Positions 10,201-19,009 are shown, counted from the first letter of the stretch. The stretch is DNA of 23,935 nt from JAUICS01 sp964384335 (GCA_964384335.1 CAYLKN010000031.1:1-23935); one strand, 5' to 3'. The notes: generated by a model not told the origin, from the letters alone. Program-made: numbers and translations.

Positions 10201-13200
10201 TCAGCATCCGCAATATTAAGGTCCGTATTGCTTAATTCATATGTGTCCCCCACATCCAGAACGGCCGTGTCATTTAAAAGTTCGGGATCGTTTGCATTCG
10301 TATCTGCCTTACGCATCGCCAGGACTTTGAGAGCATCCCCTTTATAACGCCCCACAATATTTCCGTTACCGGCATCAAACGCATAGGCCATATTGCCGTC
10401 AATTTCTGTTGAGCTCCAGTATACGCCGGTGGTAATCAAACCGTCGTTATACAAGTCCTGAAGCTCGTCAATCGACGGCAGGTACCAGTCGGAATGGCCG
10501 TCGGACGTAAGAGTGTCAACGGCAACCGCGGCCTCATTATCCGGATCTCCCGCAAGTGCCGCCGTGTTGGCTGCACCGTCTTCATCCGACGTTGCACCGG
10601 TTGTATTGCCCGGCGAACTGTCCCAGTCAGAAACTGGAACGGATGCGGAACTCAGATACAGCCTGCTGAAATCATCGGCAAAGCCGGCGAACATCGTACC
10701 GTCTGGAACGACGTCACCGACGGTCGGCGCGATTTCAAGATGAAACGTTCCGGTTTGCGGCGCATTTAAACCGTCCGTATAAGTGAATTCGAAACTGTCG
10801 AATTCTGTAACAGTATTATTATGCTGGTACCTAACTTCTCCGTCAATGACGTCCTGAAGCGTGAATGTGTCGTTGGGGTTTAAATCTCCCCCGAATAATG
10901 AAAGTGTTCCGTTGACCGGCAGCGCACTTACCGAAAACTCAATCTGGTCAGGGGGTGTGTCGGTATCAGTGACATCCAGATCGTCCGGGGTTAAAGTGTA
11001 AATTGTCCCTTTTGTAATGATATCTTCGGCATTGTTACTGACAAGTATCGGCTGCGCGCCTTCTGCCACATCGGTTATGTCTACGGTAACTGTCTGTTGA
11101 CCAAATTCACTTGGCGTACCGTCATCGGTGGCGCGGATGGTCAGGGTATAACTGTTTGTGCTTTCGAAATCAAGATTGGTATTGTCGGCAACGAAAATCT
11201 GGCCGCTGCTGTCAATGCCGAAAATACCATCCGCATTGCCGCCTTCAATGCTCCATGTGATCCCGTTGCTCTCTGCATCCGTAAAGCTAAAGGCTGTGCC
11301 CACGGTTGTGCTATTCGCCGCATCCTCGGCCAGACTCGCAGTTGTCGGCCCGCTCACCACCGGCGCGTCGTTTACGGGCGTGATGGTAAAGTTGAAATTC
11401 TCAAGTGCACTGGTGTCAGTTCCATCTGTAATCGTAAAGCCGAACCCGTCCGATAGGGTTTCACTCCCGTCATGCATATATTTCAGATATCCATTGTTAA
11501 TATCGGCCTGTGTAAATGTTCCTGTTGTGGCCAGAATTTCTCCTCCATCTGCCATATTGTTAAGATTGGTGTCCAGGAAAAGAGTTCCGTGCGCAACTTC
11601 TGCGGTATCAACAGTGTATGTCACAGTGTCACTGTCAGCATCACTTGCGTCCAGTTCGGACGCCGTAATTGTGATCATTCCAGACTCATTAACGTTTCCG
11701 CCCGTATTAATATCAAGCGTTGGGGCAGTGTTAGCCGTATCTGTAACCAGAATCTCAAATGTTCTGTCTGCAGAATTGCCGCTGAGGTCTTCGGCCCTGA
11801 CAGTAATTGTAAATGGTCCGGCAGTTCCGGGAGCCGTTCCTGTAATCTGCCCGGCGCCATCAACATTTAACCAGGAATCTCCGGAAAGCTTTGTGTAAGT
11901 TACATCACTACTTTCGTCCGTTGCCAAAACGGTAAAATTAACTATACCGCCTGTATCTACCGTGCCGATAGTCCCCGCCGCCGTTGTCCAAACAGGATCC
12001 ACCGTGTCAATATCGTTTACCGTAATTGTTATTGTGCCTGTGTCAGTGGCGCCGCTGGCATCCCTGACCTCATAGGTGATAACCGCATCGCCGGAGAAGT
12101 CCGTATCCGGATTAAATGTAAATGTGCCGAATCCTGGCACAAAATTTGTGGTACCGTTTGTTACGGATATTATGGTGAGGTCGGACGGTGACAGGGTATC
12201 GTCAACATCGCTGACATACTGCGGGAAATTTATATTGACCGGAGTGTTTTCATCCGTTTCCAGAAACGCATCGCCTGCAACCGGTGCATCGTTAACCGGG
12301 GTAACACCTATCTGCATGACATAGGCCTGGTCTGACACGCCGCCGGCGTCCTGAACACTGTATGAAAAGCTTGCCATGTTTGCACCGAATGCATCCGGCG
12401 CCGGGGCGTATTTCAAAAGTCCGCCTTCAATTTCCGCAAAGCTTACGGTATTCGCACCCTGCCCGTTGACAGTTATCGCCTCTGATGGATCAACCAGGCC
12501 ATTATTGTTTGCATCGATGTAAAGTGTGCCGGATCCGTTCATGCTCTCTATCACGATGCCGTCGATGGGTAATCCGTCGGCCTGTGTAAATCCGAAATCC
12601 GAAACTTTGAATATGTAGCCGGTATCTTCCTGAATAACTGTACTGCCGTTTTCTGCACCGGGGGCCTCGTCAATATCATTAATACCCACACGTACAGTTT
12701 CGGTTTCCGTCTGCCCGTCATTACTGCTGACCCGTAAACTGAAACGCAGCTCGCTGTTTTGTTCGAAGTCAGCCTCACCGTCTTTGTAGCGAATGCCAAA
12801 TCTGTTATTTCCTGCGGGAAAAACCTCAAGCAGGCCGCTGTCCGGTCCTGTCAGCGTTACAGTGTTGATCTGGATATTGGACGTTACCTCACCGACATTG
12901 CGGGTGCCTTCGTCTATGCCGCCCGGTTTGCTTCTGAAATCAATCTGAAGGGGGGTGACCGTTGGCTCTGTTGATGTGGTCGTTGTTGATGAGGATGATC
13001 CGCTTCCTGTGTTTGGATTACTGCCCTGTGTCTGGCCCTGTGTCTGACCTTGTCCCTGTCCCCGGCCCTGACCGGTTAAACTCCCTGACGACCCGCTTGT
13101 ACCGGATCCGTCAGGCCCTTGCCCGGATGGGCCGCTCTGGCCGGTTCCTCCCGCATCAATCCCCGTATCTGCGGATGTGTCCGTTAATGCGGATGCGAGC

Positions 13201-14942
13201 GAAGAGTTTGTGTTATTTGCATTATTGCCGGCAGAATTACTGCCTGTTTCCGGGCTGCCGCTCTGTGCCTGTTGCTGCCCTGTTTGCTGCCCTGTTTGCT
13301 GCGTCTGCGTTTGCCCGGCGGTGCTTTCTCCCCCACTCTGATTTGCGGCGTCCTGCACATCCTGACTGGATTCGGATTCGCCGCCGGATGCATCCTCGCT
13401 TGCCTGATCTTCTGCCTGATCCTGTTCCTGATCTGTGGCCCGGTCGCTTGCCGCTTCGGCTGCGTTCCGCTCTGTTTCCTGTCCTGTGCCCCTGCTATCC
13501 GAACCTGTATCATCCTGTGATGCGGCGCTTGCCTCCTGATTATTTGAAGAGCCGGCTTCGTTCGTGGCGGCTTCTTCTTCCTGTGTATCTGAATCCTGTG
13601 TATCTGAATCNNNNNNNNNNNNNNNNNNNNNNNNNNNNNNNNNNNNNNNNNNNNNNNNNNNNNNNNNNNNNNNNNNNNNNNNNNNNNNNNNNNNNNNNNN
13701 NNNNNNNNNNTCCTGTGTATCTGAATCCTGTGTATCTGAATCGTCTTCTTCGGAGGCCTGCTCATCGCCGTTGTTATCGCTTTCGTCTTCACTTGAGTCG
13801 TCTGAGTCCTCCTCCCCTGTTTCCTCTTCGCCGGTATCGTCTTCTTCTGCCTCACCGTCTTCCGGTGCCCTGTTTCCAGATGTTTCCTGGCCTGCGTTTT
13901 CATTACTTTCCGTATCGGCAGGTTCCTGGTTCTCCCCGTTATTTCCGGTGCCCTGATTTTGCCCGGATTCACTTTCTTCACTATTTTCCGTTTCTTCCGT
14001 GGTTTCCCGTGTACGGATCGCATCATCCAGAGTTGAGAAAAAATCGGCATTAATGGACCGGATGCTTTGAAAATTCTGGCTGATCTGAACCGGGTCCGCC
14101 ACTCCGAGATCAATAATTTCACCACCGAATCCGGATATCTGTACGGTCTGGAATGCCTGTGTCATCGTTACCTGCTGGAACCCGCTGTCAATAACGATCC
14201 CGCCTTCGGTCACCGTAAACTCTTTTGTATTAAGATTGCCGAGTACCGTGGTTCCCCTTATCCCGATACTGCCCACCGGGGTTTCGATGTTGACCTCATC
14301 CGGATCGGACTGACCGATAAGGCCCGATGTATAAACAAAAAGCCCCTTTAGAAATGAGAAATTTGATGTGCCTTCCGATGTTTGCGGGTCATAGACATAC
14401 TCATCAATGGCGAGTTGCGCGTCTTCGGAAATACTGAAACTCGATTCATCGGAGAATTCGATGTTGACTGCGCCGTCCGCTTCGGTTCTGACAACATCCC
14501 CTTCAAAAATTGGCGATCCGGCCGTCAGACTTTCCGTCGAACCGTCGGAACGGACAACGGTTGCACTTCCGCTGATTTCGCTTACTGTGCCGACCGGGCT
14601 GATATCACTTTTTCCAAATCCCTGGGCAAACTGATTTTCAGAGCCGCGGTCAAGAAAGGCATTCACAAGTTGGGGGGTAAGGGCGTTTCCATGACCGTCG
14701 GTTAAAACAGGAGGCGTATCATCAAGAAAATAATTTTCAATAACAACTGTCTGCCCATCCGCATTTCTGAGGACAAGATCGTGGCCGTCACGGGTAAAAT
14801 CACCGTTCTGAATGAAATCAGGATCAGGTATGACCTGACTTACAGGTCCATCTCCCGCACTGATTTTAATGACTTTCTGTTCAGAACCGCTTTTGGAATC
14901 AAGGAGAGTGCTGTCCCCGTATTCACCATCCAGAATTTTCAT
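4273..14942 (-). CDS. Giant FecR/cadherin/RTX/beta-propeller adhesin-like exported protein, interrupted by two assembly gaps
   Basis: One gene of at least about 3,490 visible residues. N-terminal 1-115 (ADGQTVVIENYF) resembles the prefix of RTX/LapA-type adhesins. A FecR-like domain follows (117-280; VGTVSEISGSATVVR, TPVGSIGIRGTTVLG). The linker (310-660) is acidic and then Ser/Gly/Gln/Thr-rich. Tandem cadherin-like domains span 665-1400 (repeated TPVNDAPV). A DUF1566/Lcl domain (1411-1546; DWYLPSIDELQDLY, YWSSTE) sits between cadherin-like repeats. RTX repeats lie at 1668-1697 and 1984-2030. Propeller-like blocks lie at about 1704-1920, 2130-2410, 2530-2815 and 3135 onward, with another RTX-like stretch at 3020-3110. 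There is no Sec signal peptide, and RTX repeats suggest type I secretion, but no transporter is nearby. AGGGA and GGGGA precede the ATG. After the 5039-5138 gap the frame changes; it resumes with propeller-like residues (SGQIDEGFGYFLISDPSG) and runs to the stop at 4273, so I treat both sides as one gene. Confidence 0.85.
5039..5138. other. Assembly gap (100 N) inside the giant gene
   Basis: Exactly 100 N, the usual placeholder for a gap of unknown length. The minus-strand frame entering it (codon first bases at position mod 3 = 2) differs from the frame leaving it (mod 3 = 0). For one continuous reading frame, the missing length must be 2 mod 3. Both flanks encode the same kind of propeller-like sequence, with DPQSPTAV before and SDPSGDDFLKIYDLRDP after. 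Confidence 0.97.
6500..7355 (-). repeat. Propeller repeats encoded in the giant gene (LVIVD-like)
   Basis: This stretch encodes about six imperfect copies of a roughly 45-residue unit. Each centres on DG.Y.YVADG.NG..A..FDG..F.QVG (for example GNYIYVADGTNGIRALDFDG). The pattern resembles LVIVD-type beta-propeller blades. It covers residues about 2530-2815 of the protein, directly after a cadherin-like domain (about 2445-2525). Confidence 0.7.
7715..8560 (-). repeat. PQQ-like propeller repeats encoded in the giant gene
   Basis: Repeated units contain an aspartate-led strand plus KLDPAGNVIWSYNLG or KIDPAGNEIWNYDMSG, typical of PQQ-like or quinoprotein-type blades. They cover residues about 2130-2410. 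Each blade carries a GxxYxA/G segment and a conserved I/V-W, suggesting a propeller distinct from the neighbouring one at 6500-7355. Confidence 0.65.
8855..8990 (-). repeat. RTX nonapeptide-type repeats (second block)
   Basis: Encodes GGNDVLDGGAGTDELSGQGG followed by NDTLKTDGYDNVLDGGAGID, at residues about 1984-2023. These match the GGxGxDxLx calcium-binding pattern of RTX proteins exported by type I systems, with partly degenerate copies. Confidence 0.8.
9185..9845 (-). repeat. Propeller repeats encoded in the giant gene (first block)
   Basis: Residues about 1700-1920 carry at least five units of the form WDGxxLWxxDxxxxxIxxxDPxTG (for example AWDGKYLWVSDGN and TWDGEDLWAVDAMS). They resemble SMP-30/NHL-type propeller blades. 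Confidence 0.65.
9853..9940 (-). repeat. RTX nonapeptide-type repeats (first block)
   Basis: Encodes GPGNDTLTGDDGDNIILGEG followed by GNDTISGG, at residues about 1670-1697. These are good matches to the calcium-binding RTX consensus and sit between the last cadherin-like repeat and the first propeller block. Confidence 0.85.
9950..12950 (-). repeat. Cadherin-like tandem domains with an embedded DUF1566/Lcl domain
   Basis: About seven 90-130-residue immunoglobulin-fold domains (residues 665-1665), several joined by TPVNDAPV or VNDIDxxDP linkers. They include cadherin-type (FESTNSYTLTIRATDDG) and CSPG/cadherin_3-type units (ADADTPPDQITI ... FTDG). The DUF1566/Lcl-type domain lies at 10305-10712, between two of the latter units. 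It carries DWYLPSIDELQDLY, a WSSTE motif and a terminal VLAMRK. Confidence 0.75.
13579..13740 (-). repeat. 15-bp tandem repeat encoding DSDTQ, broken by an assembly gap
   Basis: Perfect copies of a 15-bp unit (plus strand TCCTGTGTATCTGAA; encodes DSDTQ on the minus strand) lie at 13579-13593, 13594-13608, 13711-13725 and 13726-13740. The left flank ends two bases into the next unit. If the array is perfect, the true gap length is 13 mod 15, which keeps the reading frame. The copy number is unknown. The unit encodes part of a flexible acidic linker. Confidence 0.95.
13611..13710. other. Assembly gap (100 N) within the DSDTQ repeat array
   Basis: Exactly 100 N, with identical 15-bp repeat units on both sides. 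The simplest explanation is that the assembler could not cross the tandem repeat. The length shown is a placeholder. The reading frame is consistent on both sides. Confidence 0.97.
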
Positions 14943-14977
14943 GTTTCCCTATCCCCGTTTGACAGACTTGCAAATCG

Positions 14978-15010
14978 CCTAAATATTAAGCTTAAGGATA
15001 GAACCTAAAT
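14978..15010. promoter_or_regulatory. Direct repeat in the upstream region of the giant gene
   Basis: Two CCTAAAT heptamers (14978-14984 and 15004-15010) flank an ATTAAGCTTAAG palindromic segment, 36-68 bp upstream of the giant gene's ATG. This could be an operator or part of a promoter, but the region is A/T-rich and I saw no convincing -35/-10 pair. The rest of 15011-15222 shows no gene or terminator that I recognise. Confidence 0.2.
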
Positions 15011-15222
15011 AAAAGGTTACGAAAAACTAAAATTTTATGAAAAGTATTTTTTCTTTGGTTTTTAAGAAGATATGTTGGCCCCAGATTGGCAAAACATAGC
15101 TTCCGGTTTGGAAAAATGAATAGAAAGAATGGATTAAGCCATTACAATATCGGTAAGAAAAAATTATGCGCATGTTCTGTGCTGATGTGACAGCGACGCA
15201 TAGGGATCTGATTATCGTGTTT

Positions 15223-16440
15223 TCATAAATTTTCCAAATACCCTTCAAGCTCGTCCTGCGGCATGGGCCGGGCGTAGTAATATCCCTGGGCCATGTCACA
15301 GCCAAGGGCGACAAGTCTGGATTCTTCCTCCCCGGTTTCGACACCCTCGGCGATGACTTTCATATTCAGGTTTTTGCCAAGTGAAATAATGGATTTGACC
15401 AGCTCCATACTGTTCCTGTCCTTCATCATCTGGCGGATGAAGCTTTTGTCGATCTTGAGCGTATCAATCGGGAAATAATGAAGATAGCTTAATGACGAAT
15501 ACCCTGTTCCGAAATCGTCTATGGCAATGCCAAATCCCGCCTTGCGGCAGGCCTTCAACGTCTCCTTGGCTTTTTCCGGATGTTTCATAAGAATGCTTTC
15601 GGTAATCTCGATAGTGACATTGTGCGGCTTTAATTTGTATTCTTTTATTTTGGATTTCAGGAAATCGAAAAATCCCGGATTCATAAAATCGATTTCCGAA
15701 AAATTAATGGATACCCGGCTGGCTTCTGCAAAGACATCAAGCGCCTTGTTGTTTCTGATTGTGCCGCATACTTCCTCAACTGCCCATCTGCTTGCCTGAA
15801 GGATAAGGCCGCTTTCCTCGGCCACGGGGATAAACACGTCCGGCCGTATGAATTCCCCCTGTTTATCCTGCCAGCGCATAAGTGCTTCGAAACTGACCGG
15901 TCTTTTCGATTCAAGGTCAATGACAGGCTGGTAATAAAGGGAGAGTTCATTGTTATTAAGGGCGTATTGAAAGGCATTGGCCATTTTTATGGCCTCAATC
16001 GCGTCACTCGAATCCAGATATTTTTTTTCAAGTTCTTCGGGCGGCGGAAAAGCTTCGGGGTCTTTCAGAATTTCGGCGCGTGTTATCGTATCGCGGTAGC
16101 GGATAAGAATAACCCGCATCACAAGCTGGAGAACGGGATCGAGGTTGTTCAGACGGTGCGCGAAGTTTTCCCGGGTAATGACAAGCATCTTGCAGGGCTC
16201 GACCGCCCTGACCGTAGCCGTGCGCGGCGAGTCGTCAACAATCGCCATTTCCCCGACAATATTTCCTTTGCCGCGAAAACCCAGATGCTGAACCTTTCCG
16301 TTTTCACGTTCCAGCAGAATTTCAACTCTGCCTTCTTCAATTATATAGGCATTCTTGCCGCTTTCCCCCTGTTTCATGACGATATCGCCTTCGTCAAAGT
16401 AAAGGTAGGACGTATCTTTCATGTCAGGTGATAAAATCAT
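15223..16440 (-). CDS. cNMP-binding domain / EAL-domain c-di-GMP phosphodiesterase
   Basis: Predicted cytoplasmic enzyme hydrolysing c-di-GMP to pGpG, with an N-terminal cyclic-nucleotide sensor. The cNMP-binding domain (about 10-115) has the canonical phosphate-binding cassette, Gly63-Glu64 through Arg73 (GEMAIVDDSPRTATV), so cAMP or cGMP binding is likely. The EAL domain (about 152-403) keeps the full active site: Glu185 (EAL motif), Asn246, Glu278, Asp308-Asp309 (IDDFGTGYSS), Lys332 and Glu365 (IAEGVET). No GGDEF domain or membrane segment is seen. No clear Shine-Dalgarno precedes the ATG at 16440; an in-frame ATG at 16422 is an alternative. The gene points toward the giant adhesin-like gene 280 bp downstream and is divergent from the DUF3307 gene. 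It could link cAMP from the nearby cyclase to c-di-GMP turnover (inference). Confidence 0.93.
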   Translation of the reverse strand: MILSPDMKDTSYLYFDEGDIVMKQGESGKNAYIIEEGRVEILLERENGKVQHLGFRGKGNIVGEMAIVDDSPRTATVRAVEPCKMLVITRENFAHRLNNLDPVLQLVMRVILIRYRDTITRAEILKDPEAFPPPEELEKKYLDSSDAIEAIKMANAFQYALNNNELSLYYQPVIDLESKRPVSFEALMRWQDKQGEFIRPDVFIPVAEESGLILQASRWAVEEVCGTIRNNKALDVFAEASRVSINFSEIDFMNPGFFDFLKSKIKEYKLKPHNVTIEITESILMKHPEKAKETLKACRKAGFGIAIDDFGTGYSSLSYLHYFPIDTLKIDKSFIRQMMKDRNSMELVKSIISLGKNLNMKVIAEGVETGEEESRLVALGCDMAQGYYYARPMPQDELEGYLENL

Positions 16441-16587
16441 TGTTCGTACAGACGGCAGAATTTCGAATTACTTTTTTAAATTATCCGGTATTTACAAATT
16501 ACCTTCATCAAGTCTATTCATAAAATCTTTATCTTATACTAATATTTTTTAATGATAAGTAAAACAGATACTCCGGCACCGCGATAA

Positions 16588-16989
16588 ATGATTACAATTC
16601 TTTACCTTTATCTGATTTTCCGCATAAAGCAGTTTGCCTGCGATTTTCTTTTTCAGACCAACTGGATGGCAAATATGAAAGGCAAACCCGGAACGGAGGG
16701 GTACAAGGCTCTTTTCGCACATACCGGCATCCATGCTGTGGCGACATTGCTGATTATCCTTGCGGCTGCGCCGGCTTTATGGTGGCTTGCGGCTGTTGAT
16801 TTTGCGGTTCACGCATTTATAGACCGCCTCAAGGGCCGGATAACGGACGCAAAAAAATGGGGCCCCGAGAAACGATTGTTCTGGATCGCTTTCGGTCTGG
16901 ACCAGGAGGCGCATAATCTTACACATCTTGTCTACGTCCTTGTGATTGCAGACCATCTGGATATTATTCAATTGCCACTGCCCTTCTGA
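16588..16989 (+). CDS. DUF3307 family membrane protein
   Basis: A small hydrophobic protein of 133 residues. DFLFQTNWMANMKG near residues 19-32 matches the family's DF-x-x-Q-T-x-W-M pattern. His45 and His49 lie in FAHTGIHAVATLL, and the segments around 49-78 and 106-126 are hydrophobic. DFAVHAFIDRLKGR and LDQEAHNLTH carry the conserved His/Asp set. The function of DUF3307 is unknown. The gene lies 47 bp upstream of and codirectional with glycyl-tRNA synthetase, so they may be cotranscribed. The Shine-Dalgarno is weak. Confidence 0.8.
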   Translation: MITILYLYLIFRIKQFACDFLFQTNWMANMKGKPGTEGYKALFAHTGIHAVATLLIILAAAPALWWLAAVDFAVHAFIDRLKGRITDAKKWGPEKRLFWIAFGLDQEAHNLTHLVYVLVIADHLDIIQLPLPF

Positions 16990-17036
16990 TCCGGGTTTTT
17001 TGGAATAGCTTTAACACCAACCACAAGAGTTTTAAA

Positions 17037-18539
17037 ATGATGACACCAAAACAAATGAAAGACATAACGGCTCTTTGCAAGCGCCGCGGTTTTATATTCC
17101 CTGCGTCGGAAATTTACGGCGGGCTGAACGGTTTCTGGGATTACGGCCCGCTTGGTGTGGAACTCAAGAATAACCTGCGAGACCTGTGGTGGAGATATAT
17201 GGTTACGGCCCCGCCTCTCGGCCCCGACGGTCATCCCGTACAGATTGTGGGCCTTGACAGTTCCATTATACAGAGCCCGAAAGTATGGGAGGCTTCCGGC
17301 CATGTCGGCGGATTTTCCGATCCGATGGTGGATTGCCGGGAGACAAAGCTGCGTTATCGTGCAGATCATGTCGTTGTTCTTGTTCCAAAAGACGGCGGAA
17401 CCATCTGGATCGCGTGCCAGGACGATAATCCCGAAACAATTGAGCAAAGGCTGAAAAAAGCGGGAAAAGGCAAAAGACAGCAGGATTTTGAACTGAAAAC
17501 CCTGACCGATATAGACCCTTCCGATTACGGCCATATACTGGCCCCCGATGCAAAAGAAGCCGGAACGCTTACCGAACCGAAAGATTTCAACCTGATGTTT
17601 GAAACCCGCGTTGGCGCATTGGCAACAAGTGACGCCAAGGCCTATCTGCGGCCCGAAACGGCACAGGGAATATTTGTGAATTTTAAAAATGTTCTTGATA
17701 CGGCCCGTGTAAAAATGCCGTTCGGCATTGCCCAGATCGGCAAAGCCTTTCGAAACGAGGTGACGCCGCGAAATTATATCTACCGCTCCCGCGAATTTGA
17801 GCAGATGGAGATGGAATGGTTCTGCCATGCGGATGAGGCCAGACAGTGGCATGATTTCTGGATTTCCCAACGCCGGGAGTTCTGGACCATGTGCGGCCTG
17901 AGGGAAGAGACCCTGACCATACGCCCTCACGACCAGGACGAGCTTTCCCATTATGCCAAGGAAGGATACGGAACGGTCGATATCGAATTCAGATTTCCCT
18001 TTACCGATCCGGGCTTTGGCGAACTGGAAGGTATTGCGCATCGTACGGATTTTGATCTGCGCCAGCACCAGGAACATTCAGGACAGAAACTGGAATACCT
18101 CGATCCTCAGACAAATGAACGCTACACCCCGCATGTTATCGAACCTGCGGCAGGGCTGACCCGGGGTGTTCTGGCCCTTATTTCCGATGCCTATACCGAG
18201 GATCCGGACCGGCCAAGCGGTGTTTTCCTTGATCTCAAACCTTCCATCGCACCCAAAAAGGCGGCCGTCCTTCCCCTTACCGCCAAGGAGGATCATGTAC
18301 CGCTCGCCACGGAGCTTTATCTGAACCTGCGTGAATATTACAATATCGATTTCGATATCAAGCAGAATATCGGCAAGCGTTATGCCCGGCAGGATGAAAT
18401 CGGCACACCTTTCTGCCTTACAATTGATAACCAGACAAGGGAAGACAGAACCGTAACAGTGCGCCACCGCAACACGATGAACCAGGAACGAATCCTGATG
18501 GACGAGGCACTTGCGTTTTTAAATGATGTCATGAAGTAA
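17037..18539 (+). CDS. glyS: Glycyl-tRNA synthetase, single-chain (alpha2-type)
   Basis: Charges tRNA-Gly with glycine using ATP, in the cytoplasm. At 500 residues it is the dimeric, archaeal/eukaryotic-like class II form, not the two-gene alpha2-beta2 form common in proteobacteria. The N-terminal region has GFWDYGPLGVELKNN (32-46) and SSIIQSPKVWEASGHVGGF (75-93). It then has LRPETAQGIFVNFKN (204-218), the class II motif 2 region GKAFRNEVTPRNYIYRSREF (235-254), motif 3 GLTRGVLALISDAY (373-386) and a C-terminal anticodon-binding domain (about 405-500). The insertion between motifs 1 and 2 (about 112-185) is normal for the family. The ATG is followed by a second ATG; AAGAG lies upstream. The gene is complete and convergent with the small cNMP-fold genes. 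Confidence 0.95.
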   Translation: MMTPKQMKDITALCKRRGFIFPASEIYGGLNGFWDYGPLGVELKNNLRDLWWRYMVTAPPLGPDGHPVQIVGLDSSIIQSPKVWEASGHVGGFSDPMVDCRETKLRYRADHVVVLVPKDGGTIWIACQDDNPETIEQRLKKAGKGKRQQDFELKTLTDIDPSDYGHILAPDAKEAGTLTEPKDFNLMFETRVGALATSDAKAYLRPETAQGIFVNFKNVLDTARVKMPFGIAQIGKAFRNEVTPRNYIYRSREFEQMEMEWFCHADEARQWHDFWISQRREFWTMCGLREETLTIRPHDQDELSHYAKEGYGTVDIEFRFPFTDPGFGELEGIAHRTDFDLRQHQEHSGQKLEYLDPQTNERYTPHVIEPAAGLTRGVLALISDAYTEDPDRPSGVFLDLKPSIAPKKAAVLPLTAKEDHVPLATELYLNLREYYNIDFDIKQNIGKRYARQDEIGTPFCLTIDNQTREDRTVTVRHRNTMNQERILMDEALAFLNDVMK

Positions 18540-18568
18540 AATACAGACCTGTAAATCTGACCGGCATA

Positions 18569-18979
18569 CTATAACAGGGCTTTTTTGACTTCGCAGACTT
18601 TCTGGTTACCGGTTTCTATGCGGTCGATCAGCATTTTCAGGATAAGTTCAACCAGCGGGTCCGTGCCTTCAAGCTTTTTCTTGAGAACATCCGCTCTTAC
18701 CCTGTGTACGACAGTTTTGGTAACGGCCTTAATGTTGGCTTCGTGTTTTTTGTTTTTTATCAACCCCATTTCCCCGAAAATTTTCCCGGGGCCCAGTTTC
18801 GCAATTTCGACTTCGTTTCCAAGACTATCGGCATAAATGTAGACTTTCACCCGTCCTGATTTAATGAGATAGGCAGCCGCCGCCATTTCACCCTCGCGCA
18901 GGATTACCTCACCTTCCTCAAAAGTTAAAAGATCATCGTTATTTGATCCTCCGGCGGTTGTGCGTGTTACTCTGCCCAT
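18569..18979 (-). CDS. Small stand-alone cyclic nucleotide-binding-fold protein (second of a pair)
   Basis: A 136-residue protein consisting almost wholly of one cNMP-binding domain. GEVILREGEMAAAAYLIKSG opens the beta-roll, and GPGKIFGEMGLIKNKKHEAN covers the phosphate-binding cassette. The conserved Glu is present, but the cassette Arg that contacts the cyclic phosphate is replaced by His (KKHEANI, where the EAL protein has SPRTATV). cAMP binding is therefore uncertain. No DNA-binding or catalytic domain follows; the C-terminus is a short helical segment (about 112-136). The gene is tandem with a paralogue 30 bp upstream, so they are probably one operon. AAGGG lies about 12 bases before the ATG. 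Confidence 0.85.
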   Translation of the reverse strand: MGRVTRTTAGGSNNDDLLTFEEGEVILREGEMAAAAYLIKSGRVKVYIYADSLGNEVEIAKLGPGKIFGEMGLIKNKKHEANIKAVTKTVVHRVRADVLKKKLEGTDPLVELILKMLIDRIETGNQKVCEVKKALL

Positions 18980-19009
18980 TTTTCGAAATACCCTTTGTTA
19001 CCGACCGCC

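Noticed and set aside
13579..13740. A CRISPR array at the 15-bp repeats
   Set aside because: The units are directly adjacent with no spacers, and are coding.
12962..14053. A 363-residue plus-strand ORF opposite the giant gene's linker
   Set aside because: It runs antisense through low-complexity repeats and the N gap. Its Leu/Pro/Arg-rich product is the expected mirror of a Ser/Gly/Gln/Asp linker.
13184..14125. A 313-residue minus-strand ORF in another frame of the giant gene
   Set aside because: It is a frame-shifted reading of the same linker, Arg/Lys/Gln/Ile repeats with no domain. The giant frame explains the region.
4273..14942. A LapG-type (TAAG/AAG) cleavage site after the giant protein's N-terminal module
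   Set aside because: I looked for a di-alanine cleavage motif near the FecR-like region and linker and found no convincing one. The missing repeat sequence could still hide it.
15160..15185. ATGCGCAT palindrome followed by a U-run (minus strand) after the EAL gene, as a terminator
   Set aside because: The palindrome has no loop and only 8 bases, so it cannot form a useful hairpin.
16536..16552. TATTTTTTAAT shared with 20077-20087 as a regulatory motif
   Set aside because: Eleven A/T-only bases in A/T-rich intergenic DNA are likely to recur by chance.
16968..18077. A 369-residue minus-strand ORF opposite glyS
   Set aside because: It is antisense to a clearly conserved glycyl-tRNA synthetase, and its product shows no recognisable motif.
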